DNA of 6,190 bases, taken from the NCBI GenBank assembly GCA_007126865.1, contig SLAN01000330.1, forward strand, positions 1-6,190, read 5' to 3'. Positions within the stretch are counted from its first letter, which is position 1. Every line of letters starts with the position of its first letter. This DNA comes from Spirochaetales bacterium. Its GTDB lineage: Bacteria > Spirochaetota > Spirochaetia > DSM-27196 > SKKC01. Positions 1 to 5,273 of the stretch are shown one piece after another. The translations under genes and the position numbers were made by a program. A model generated the notes under the pieces. It did no database searches and was not told where the DNA came from. It was given only the letters and a program-made list of their open reading frames with translations.

Positions 1-80
1 AGGAAATCCGCATACCCCGGCAACAGCAACACATCGTCGTAGCTGAGATACTCCGTCGGCTCCTTACCCTCAACGTCCAT
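1..80 (-). CDS. guaB: IMP dehydrogenase, N-terminal fragment (cut by window edge)
   Basis: Only the first 26 codons are present; the gene runs off the left edge. The visible peptide contains YLSYDDVLLLPGYADF, which matches the conserved start of IMP dehydrogenases (L-[ST]-[YF]-D-D-V-L-L-x-P). The enzyme oxidises IMP to XMP with NAD+, the committed step to GMP, in the cytoplasm. The ATG at 80-78 directly follows the purB stop codon (TGAATG), and a good Shine-Dalgarno lies inside the purB end, so the two genes are almost certainly co-transcribed and translationally coupled. GMP reductase begins in a similar way and cannot be excluded from 26 residues, but the link to purB favours guaB. Confidence 0.8.
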   Translation of the reverse strand, partial: MDVEGKEPTEYLSYDDVLLLPGYADF

Positions 81-1571
81 TCACGATTCCTCCCTCGCTT
101 CTATGCTCTGTCCGCGCCACTCGTCGGCAGCGCCGTCTCCATTCAGTCGCCCGAGTCTCTTTCGAGCAGTGGCGGCGCTCTGTCGCGCCTTTTCTGCGGC
201 GATCCCTACATATTGCTTCGGATCGCTGAAGAACTCCGAGGCCTCGACCTGCAGGCGCTTCGCTGCGGCTGCCTCCAACGACTCCCACAGAACTCGATCG
301 CGCCGTAGCACGTCAACAAGTTTGCGTTGTTCATCGCCCGCCGCGAGCGTTGCCACTCGAACGCGTTCGTGCGCATCCTCCATGCCCGCGAGCGACAACA
401 GAATGTACGCCGGCTCTGCCAGGCACATGTCCCCGGCTCGCTCGATATTATCGAGCATTCGTTCGCGATCGGGCTCGATGCGCTTCAACACAACCTTTGC
501 CCGGTTGAACGCGGCCGCGAATCCGGCGAAATACTCCGCCACGAAACGGCTGCTCGCAGAATTGGTCAGATCGCGCTGGTGTTCGCTGATCTGATCCATA
601 TAGAAGGTCACGACACGCGGTACGAATGCCTTCCACAAGCTCTTGATATGCTCCCAGTTCCACGGATTACGCTTGTGCGGCATTGTCGAGCTTCCGACCT
701 GCGACGAGTCGAACGCCTCCCGCACCTCGGATATTTCCGACCGCTGAAGATTACGCATATCGTCCGCCAGATTGGCGAGAATCCCGAACGCCGTATTGCA
801 CTCGAGCAGCAGACGCAGCTGGTACTCCGGTTCGACCAGCTGATTCGACTGGTCGCCCGGTCTCAACCCGAGATCTCCGAGCACCTCTTTCTCGAACTCG
901 ACGGGATTATTCGTTGCGATGGCAAGTGCGTTGTAGGCCCCAACCGCGCCGGCTATCTTTCCACGCAGCTCAGACGCGAGTCGATCGATCTCGACGATGC
1001 TCTTTGACAGTCGAGCCGCGTATTCGCCGATTGCGAAGCCGAACGTAATCGGGACGGCAAACTGTCCGTGGGTTCGGCCGATCTGTACCGTATCGGCGTA
1101 TGCCTCGGCGAGCTCACACAGCCGCCCGGCCACATCTCTCAGAAGCGGCACGAGGACCGAGCGCACAACATCGCGATAACGCATACTCGTCGCGGTATCG
1201 AGCACGTCGACACTGGTAGCCCCCAGATGTACGTACGGCCGCGCGCTCTCCGGCAACGTCTTCTGGTAAACGTTCACCAGCGCGCGTATGTTATGCTGCG
1301 TCTTTTGCTCTTCTTCGGCCACGTCAGTCGGATCGATCTGCTCGGCCGCGGACAGCAGTGCAGACTCGATCTCAGAGGTCAGGACACCCTCTCGTTGCAT
1401 GTGAGCTCTCACGAGAGCAGCTTCAACACGAGCACAGTACCGGGTAGCCGCTTCCTCGCTCAGGTAATCGGCGAGCCGTTCATATAGCGCGCTGTTAGTC
1501 TCCCAGTATCGGTGGTCGAGCGGCGAGAGATTACGATAGGTAGGCCGTCTCTCCATATTGAAAGGTGCCAT
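81..1571 (-). CDS. purB: Adenylosuccinate lyase
   Basis: This is a cytoplasmic enzyme of the fumarase/aspartase superfamily. It releases fumarate twice in purine synthesis: SAICAR to AICAR, and adenylosuccinate to AMP. The 496 residues show the family regions in order: TQHNIRAL (91-98, His93 in the conserved T-x-H site), HLGATSVDVLDT (115-126), GRTHGQ (165-170, with the active-site His168), and the signature GSSTMPHKRNP (293-303) whose serines belong to the flexible catalytic loop. The segment at 325-343 (MDQISEHQRDLTNSASSRF) also looks typical. The length is slightly above the usual 430-480, with a low-complexity Ala/Arg tail after about 455. Two starts are possible, ATG 1571 and ATG 1556 (MERRP); neither has a strong Shine-Dalgarno, so the start is uncertain by five residues. 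The gene diverges from the lipoprotein gene and abuts guaB downstream. Confidence 0.95.
   Translation of the reverse strand: MAPFNMERRPTYRNLSPLDHRYWETNSALYERLADYLSEEAATRYCARVEAALVRAHMQREGVLTSEIESALLSAAEQIDPTDVAEEEQKTQHNIRALVNVYQKTLPESARPYVHLGATSVDVLDTATSMRYRDVVRSVLVPLLRDVAGRLCELAEAYADTVQIGRTHGQFAVPITFGFAIGEYAARLSKSIVEIDRLASELRGKIAGAVGAYNALAIATNNPVEFEKEVLGDLGLRPGDQSNQLVEPEYQLRLLLECNTAFGILANLADDMRNLQRSEISEVREAFDSSQVGSSTMPHKRNPWNWEHIKSLWKAFVPRVVTFYMDQISEHQRDLTNSASSRFVAEYFAGFAAAFNRAKVVLKRIEPDRERMLDNIERAGDMCLAEPAYILLSLAGMEDAHERVRVATLAAGDEQRKLVDVLRRDRVLWESLEAAAAKRLQVEASEFFSDPKQYVGIAAEKARQSAATARKRLGRLNGDGAADEWRGQSIEAREES
88..93 (-). promoter_or_regulatory. Ribosome binding site of guaB
   Basis: On the minus strand GGAGGA ends 7 nt before the ATG at 80. 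It lies within the last codons of purB and fixes the guaB start. Confidence 0.75.
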
Positions 1572-1642
1572 GTCGGCAAGCTCTGTGTCCAGCCCTCATC
1601 TATTCACAAATCGGGGCTACATCGGTCATACTTCGCAGCTGT

Positions 1643-3277
1643 ATGGAGATGCACGCCTCGACTACTCCCGATTTTCGATTAAGCGCACCGTCGGAAACGC
1701 AGTCGGTTGATCCGGGATCGTTTGAAGATCGAGCGATTCCGCCTCAATCGGTCGAGCAGAAGAGAGGTCGGGCGGATGCCCACCTCCTCCGGCTCGCAAT
1801 AATCACCGTTTCAGCCGTCGCATTTCTGGCATGTGCCCCGAGCCAGTCGTCAGAGACACCACAGAATACCGGCCCGCGCACCATAATACCGGGGACGGCC
1901 GACGGAATTCGGCTCTCGGGCACCGCGGAGTTCGACACCGATTATGAAGCTCTCGACGATACGCCTACGGTTCATGTAGCCCTTGATGAGGGAGAGCTCC
2001 TGGTCGAAGTACTCGATACGAACCTTACCCGTAACGATTTCGAAGAGCAAATCGTCGCATACAAGCCCAGCGACAGCCCGGACGCCTTGATTCGATTGCG
2101 CGTTATCGAGGCGAATATCACGCAGGGCGGTCACTCGGTTACCTGGGAGGGCGAAACATCGGCTACGAGCGTGCGTTCTCTGAATATATCTTCCGAGGAT
2201 GTATTCGGTGACGGTGAGCCGGAGATCGTCGCTATCGGTGTCGATAGCGCGGGAAATCAAACCCTCGATCTCTACCGCCGAACCGGAGCCGCAACGCAGC
2301 TTCTCTATCGACGTGTCGCCGCGGTAACGAGTGAAGGAAGTGTGGAAATCGTCCGACACGATCGAGATCCCGATAGCGAGGAGATCGATCCGTACGCGAT
2401 TCTCGCTCAGAGCGAAAACCGTGACACCGAGAACATCCTCGACGTCATCGAAGTGACGTACGCGTGGAGCGCCGAAGACGAAGAGTATGTCGAGGTATCG
2501 CGCGAGGAAATCTCCGGCGGCGATATTGCCGAGGAACGATTGCAACAGCTGTATCAGAGCGGTACGAGTGAATTCGCCGAGTTTCTGAGCGGCCTGTGGT
2601 ACCGAGAGGAGGGTGAGGGATTACAGTTGGTGACATTCAACCCGACCTCCGAGCGCGTTGTGTTCTCCGGTGGTGAAATGCAGGAAGCGTTCGACTGGGA
2701 GGTCTCTCGAAAGACCGTTTCGAGCGGCGTACAGATCTCGATGCGCAACCGCAACATTCGTAGTCTGAACACGTTCGTTCGGGTGAACGTCCGCGACCTC
2801 GATACGATTACGGTAGATGTGAACGAACGTGGCCGATGGGATGGCACATATCGCCGCGTTGGCGACAGTCTACGCAGAACTCTTACAGGCACCGACGGCG
2901 GGCGAATCATACCGAGCGATCCACAGCTCGACGGTACCTTTGAAGACGATGCCGGAACGAGAATCGATTTCGAAGAACATCGCTTCGAGATGACCAGCGG
3001 TGACGCGAGACAAAGTGGCGGGTTCGCGATCTACGAGCTCGACAACCTGATCATGGAACTCGCAATGGTTGATGAGCGCGGCCGGCGCGTCGAAAGCCGC
3101 ACGTATTTCTATGATTTGCAGGAAGATGAGCTGAGCGATCGGATCGTACGTACACTGAAGCTCTCGCCGGCTCGCGTCACTACGACCGGCAGCAGGGCAA
3201 CGACCGGTGAAACGTTGATTCTCGAGCAAGTGGAGCTGCTCGAGAATGAAGATGATAGCGTCGTGGAAAGCCCGTGA
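1643..3277 (+). CDS. Large acidic lipoprotein, possibly of the spirochaetal pallilysin-related family
   Basis: The frame is open from GTG 1565, but that start overlaps purB; ATG 1643 or 1649 are the first ATGs and neither has a well-spaced ribosome site. Counting from 1643 (544 aa), a basic stretch (QKRGR) precedes a hydrophobic run ending in AFLAC, with Cys64 as the likely lipidated residue; Phe at -3 is a relaxed lipobox, as accepted in spirochaetes. About 37 residues precede the basic stretch, which is unusual. The mature part has an FG-GAP-like element (DVFGDGEPEIVAIG, about 186-199) and several beta-turn motifs (SGLWY 316, DGTYR 400, DGTFE 430) suggesting beta-barrel or lipocalin-like domains. 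No HExxH zinc-protease motif is present. It has about 97 Asp/Glu but only three Lys after the Cys. From memory it resembles Treponema proteins called pallilysin-related adhesins; function is unproven. It is the only plus-strand gene here. Confidence 0.82.
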   Translation: MEMHASTTPDFRLSAPSETQSVDPGSFEDRAIPPQSVEQKRGRADAHLLRLAIITVSAVAFLACAPSQSSETPQNTGPRTIIPGTADGIRLSGTAEFDTDYEALDDTPTVHVALDEGELLVEVLDTNLTRNDFEEQIVAYKPSDSPDALIRLRVIEANITQGGHSVTWEGETSATSVRSLNISSEDVFGDGEPEIVAIGVDSAGNQTLDLYRRTGAATQLLYRRVAAVTSEGSVEIVRHDRDPDSEEIDPYAILAQSENRDTENILDVIEVTYAWSAEDEEYVEVSREEISGGDIAEERLQQLYQSGTSEFAEFLSGLWYREEGEGLQLVTFNPTSERVVFSGGEMQEAFDWEVSRKTVSSGVQISMRNRNIRSLNTFVRVNVRDLDTITVDVNERGRWDGTYRRVGDSLRRTLTGTDGGRIIPSDPQLDGTFEDDAGTRIDFEEHRFEMTSGDARQSGGFAIYELDNLIMELAMVDERGRRVESRTYFYDLQEDELSDRIVRTLKLSPARVTTTGSRATTGETLILEQVELLENEDDSVVESP

Positions 3278-3324
3278 TACGGGAGCACTCAATCACCGAT
3301 TGAGTATCGTACGAATCCTTCGTA
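3271..3324. terminator. Three tandem short hairpins at a convergent gene junction
   Basis: Three perfect inverted repeats, each with a 3-nt loop, follow one another: CCCGT-GAT-ACGGG (3271-3283), ACTCAATC-ACC-GATTGAGT (3287-3305) and TACGAA-TCC-TTCGTA (3310-3324). The first contains the lipoprotein stop codon. The second contains the stop codon of the opposing SPOR gene, and the third lies inside its last codons. They sit where two transcripts collide and could stop or protect both. No T-tract follows on either strand, so this is not a textbook intrinsic terminator; the role is inferred. Confidence 0.4.
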
Positions 3325-4323
3325 TCCCGCATCGCGCAGCTCGAGCAGCAGCTCTTGTGCGTACTCCCGACTGCGCATACCCTGGAAATCGATGACCACC
3401 TGATAGTGACCATCGCGACTCGTTATTACGGTAGCATCGTAGCCGTCATCCTGTAGCCGCTCCCGATAAGCAGCGGCGTACGGTTCGTGTCGGTAGCTTC
3501 CGAGCTGCACCCCCGCCACTACACGTGTGCCGTTCGCTTCGATCGCCGGCTTATCAGCGCGATCCTGTTCTGTCGAGTCGACGTACTCGATCGGGCCGTC
3601 ACGCGGTGCGAGAAAGCTACTCGGTACGAGCAGGTGTCTTACATCGACTGTATCATCGATGAGTGCGGCGATCAGTGAATCCGGGAACGAGCCGCCTATA
3701 CGATCGTGGAGCTCACCGTCTCGTTCCAGCAGATACCATTGATACAGCCCGAGTGCAGATCTGGGTTCGAGTCGTCCAATGCGTTCAAGCGCATCGCTCC
3801 GTCCCCGAAGGTGCGAAACAGCACGAATTCCAATCACCGAAGCGCGTTCACGAATATCTTCCTCATCGGTGTCGGATTCAACACTGATCGCCAACTCGAG
3901 AGCCTGCTCGTGTTCTCCGAGTTCGATAGCAGTCGCCGCCGCTCTAAGGCGAAGCTTGTCGCGTTCGTCGCTGTCCGGCGTAAGCCTCGACGCGCCGAGG
4001 AAGCCATGCAACGCTCGGTCCAGGCGACCCGCGGTAAGCTCTCTGGCGGCGTTGAGAGCGAGCGCGCCGGCGAGCGACTCCGAGGGGCGGTACTCCGAAC
4101 GCTCCGCCAGTCGTGCGGTAGCCTCGTCGAGATTCGCACTGAGCCGTTTCAGATGGTATACGATGTCGGTAGCATCATTCTCCTCAATGCGCTCCATGTT
4201 GGCGATCTCGTCGAGGAGAACATCAAGCGACTCGATCTCATAAAGTCCGTCGGCTTCGACCGGAAGGAGTACAAGGGAGGCGAAGACTATACATCTACCG
4301 AGGTTGGTTAACCACTTCTGCAT
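3289..4323 (-). CDS. Exported alpha-helical repeat protein with C-terminal SPOR domain
   Basis: The 344-residue protein starts at ATG 4323, supported by AAGGGA 7 nt upstream and by a signal peptide at residues 1-25 (MQKWLTNLGR, hydrophobic CIVFASLVLLP, likely cleavage VEA-DG). Residues 28-210 are alpha-helical with Ala/Leu-rich pairs (for example 83-145) like degenerate TPR repeats. A Pro/Asp-rich linker (about 235-264) leads to a SPOR domain at 266-341, recognised by GVQLGSYRHEPYA, GYDATVI, HYQVVI and the repeated half AQELLLELRDAGYEGFV. SPOR domains bind glycan strands lacking stem peptides, usually at division sites, so a periplasmic peptidoglycan-linked role is likely. The frame stays open upstream to 4629, but that part overlaps the LapA gene and is Arg-rich shadow sequence. 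The mature chain has only three lysines. It is probably the last gene of the envelope unit, 58 nt after the LapA gene. Confidence 0.88.
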   Translation of the reverse strand: MQKWLTNLGRCIVFASLVLLPVEADGLYEIESLDVLLDEIANMERIEENDATDIVYHLKRLSANLDEATARLAERSEYRPSESLAGALALNAARELTAGRLDRALHGFLGASRLTPDSDERDKLRLRAAATAIELGEHEQALELAISVESDTDEEDIRERASVIGIRAVSHLRGRSDALERIGRLEPRSALGLYQWYLLERDGELHDRIGGSFPDSLIAALIDDTVDVRHLLVPSSFLAPRDGPIEYVDSTEQDRADKPAIEANGTRVVAGVQLGSYRHEPYAAAYRERLQDDGYDATVITSRDGHYQVVIDFQGMRSREYAQELLLELRDAGYEGFVRYSIGD

Positions 4324-4330
4324 TGCCGAT

Positions 4331-4336
4331 TCCCTT
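4331..4336 (-). promoter_or_regulatory. Ribosome binding site of the SPOR protein
   Basis: AAGGGA on the minus strand, 7 nt before ATG 4323. It selects this start over the longer open frame and agrees with the signal peptide position. Confidence 0.65.
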
Positions 4337-4381
4337 AAGAAGCCAAGAAGAATACGAGACGGCAATCGGATAGCGGTTTTA

Positions 4382-4741
4382 CTACGCACGCTTTCGTCGA
4401 GCTCGCCGTCCCTTCTTCGTAATTCCGTTCCCCGCCTCGGCATGGCGCTCCACATCCTTTGTTTCGGCCGATGATGCAGCCGAAGCTTGCAGCTCTGTGG
4501 TGCGCTGCTTCTCTTTATACCTATTCGACAGCTTTCGCCGCTTCTTGAAGGCCTTGTTGAGCGCAAACGGCAGTATGCTGACGGCACCGAGCATGTAGGC
4601 GCTACCGAGTCCGACAAATACCGGAACATCCTCGAATCGATGGAACCCGAGGTTTATATCGGCTGAGTTGTTGACATTTATACCGGCGAACAGAATCACG
4701 ATCGCCAGGATTACCAGAAAGACAAGAAATTTCCACGGCAT
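4382..4741 (-). CDS. LapA-domain (DUF1049) small inner-membrane protein
   Basis: This 119-residue protein has two predicted membrane segments, 4-22 (FLVFLVILAIVILFAG) and 38-61 (DVPVFVGLGSAYMLGAVSILPF). They are joined by INVNNSADINLGF, which fits the LapA/DUF1049 pattern (N-x-x-x-x-x-x-N/L-x-F between two helices). In E. coli LapA works with LapB on lipopolysaccharide assembly control; many bacteria, including spirochaetes, carry the domain without a known job, so the domain name should not be read as a function. After the second helix comes a charged, probably cytoplasmic tail (64-119) ending in a strongly basic stretch (KKGRRARRKRA). The N-terminal MPW start looks typical of spirochaetal members. 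A strong AAAGGAG is present (4756-4762) but lies 14 nt from the ATG, farther than usual. It is flanked closely by the glycine-rich gene and the SPOR gene. Confidence 0.85.
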   Translation of the reverse strand: MPWKFLVFLVILAIVILFAGINVNNSADINLGFHRFEDVPVFVGLGSAYMLGAVSILPFALNKAFKKRRKLSNRYKEKQRTTELQASAASSAETKDVERHAEAGNGITKKGRRARRKRA

Positions 4742-4755
4742 CGCAAAGAACCGAG

Positions 4756-4762
4756 CTCCTTT
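4756..4762 (-). promoter_or_regulatory. Distant Shine-Dalgarno of the LapA-domain gene
   Basis: AAAGGAG on the minus strand with 14 nt to ATG 4741. No in-frame ATG, GTG or TTG lies between them, so either spacing is unusually long or translation is weak or coupled. Confidence 0.5.
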
Positions 4763-4776
4763 AGCACACAGTATCC

Positions 4777-4786
4777 GTCCATGGAC
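4777..4786. repeat. Perfect 10-bp palindrome after the glycine-rich gene
   Basis: GTCCATGGAC sits just beyond the TAG stop (4790-4788) of the glycine-rich gene. It is enclosed by CAGTA (4769-4773) and TACTG (4789-4793), which could extend it to an imperfect stem. It may attenuate or protect the transcript, or be chance. Confidence 0.3.
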
Positions 4787-4787
4787 T

Positions 4788-5132
4788 CTACTGGCGCGAC
4801 TTCATTCCTTTCAGGAACTTGTAGATACTCCATCCGCCCAATCCAAGCAGCCCGAGTCCTCCGAGCGTCATCAGTCCACTACCGATGCCGGTGAGTGCTG
4901 CGATCCCGGTTACGATTCCTGCTCCGGTGGCGACCATACCAGCCGTGCGGTCTTCCTTCGTTTTTGAGATACCGAGCCCAGCAAGTACCAGTCCGCCGCC
5001 GACGACAGCTCCAATTATCGGATTCGACATGGCGACTGCACGCAGGGCGAGCAGTCCGATCCCGCCACCGACGCCGCCAATTGCGGTGTACGCATTTCGT
5101 TCAAGCTCCTTTCGTGGCACAACCTCATTCAT
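4788..5132 (-). CDS. Small glycine-rich hydrophobic membrane protein, unknown function
   Basis: I do not recognise a named family. The 114 residues contain 26 glycines and form about four hydrophobic stretches (roughly 15-33, 37-55, 63-83 and 84-106). These carry GxxxG and GGxG patterns typical of tightly packed glycine-zipper helices. A short charged segment (SKTKEDR, 56-62) divides the protein in two, and the C-terminus is basic (KFLKGMKSRQ). There is no signal peptide; the start MNEVVPRKELERN is charged and probably cytoplasmic. The start at ATG 5132 is well supported by AGGAGG 8 nt upstream and a good promoter. It is the first gene of the likely unit with the LapA-domain and SPOR genes, so a membrane or envelope role is inferred. 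The +1 frames over it are shadows. Confidence 0.8.
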   Translation of the reverse strand: MNEVVPRKELERNAYTAIGGVGGGIGLLALRAVAMSNPIIGAVVGGGLVLAGLGISKTKEDRTAGMVATGAGIVTGIAALTGIGSGLMTLGGLGLLGLGGWSIYKFLKGMKSRQ

Positions 5133-5140
5133 TCCGATGA

Positions 5141-5146
5141 CCTCCT
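5141..5146 (-). promoter_or_regulatory. Strong ribosome binding site of the glycine-rich gene
   Basis: AGGAGG on the minus strand, 8 nt before ATG 5132; the best Shine-Dalgarno in the window. Confidence 0.85.
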
Positions 5147-5161
5147 CATGCTGTCAGGGCA

Positions 5162-5191
5162 AGTATACTGTCCCCATTCAAGGCGCGTAAA
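5162..5191 (-). promoter_or_regulatory. Sigma-70-type promoter for the envelope unit
   Basis: On the minus strand TTTACG (5191-5186, four of six to TTGACA) is followed after 18 nt by TATACT (5167-5162, five of six to TATAAT). The predicted transcript would begin near 5155, leaving a leader of about 20 nt with the AGGAGG ribosome site. This separates the glycine-rich/LapA/SPOR unit from purH. No riboswitch-like leader fits in so short a space. Confidence 0.55.
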
Positions 5192-5273
5192 GGTTATCTA
5201 CTGTCCCGACGATCGGTGTCGCTCTCACCACGTCGACCGGGTCTCGGCCGGTGCTTTCGTGCACTCCGTAGTA

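Noticed and set aside
327..1007. Open frame of 226 codons on the plus strand
   Set aside because: Antisense to the well-supported purB; Arg/His-rich composition typical of a shadow.
1572..1642. Promoters in the purB/lipoprotein divergent gap
   Set aside because: Only weak matches were seen (for example TTCACA with CATACT on the plus strand, TATGAC on the minus strand). Promoters must exist here but cannot be placed.
1850..2545. Open frame of 231 codons on the minus strand
   Set aside because: Antisense to the lipoprotein, whose lipobox and regular domain sequence identify the real strand.
3706..4311. Open frame of 201 codons on the plus strand
   Set aside because: Antisense to the SPOR gene, with no recognisable domain; the coding evidence is on the other strand.
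4324..4629. Upstream extension of the SPOR gene frame by 102 codons
   Set aside because: It overlaps the LapA gene, is Arg/Ser-rich with no domain, and would bury a clear signal peptide; ATG 4323 has its own ribosome site.
5236..5252. Hairpin ACCGG/CCGGT downstream of purH as a terminator
   Set aside because: The stem is only 5 bp with a 7-nt loop, and no T-tract follows on the purH strand; too weak to call.
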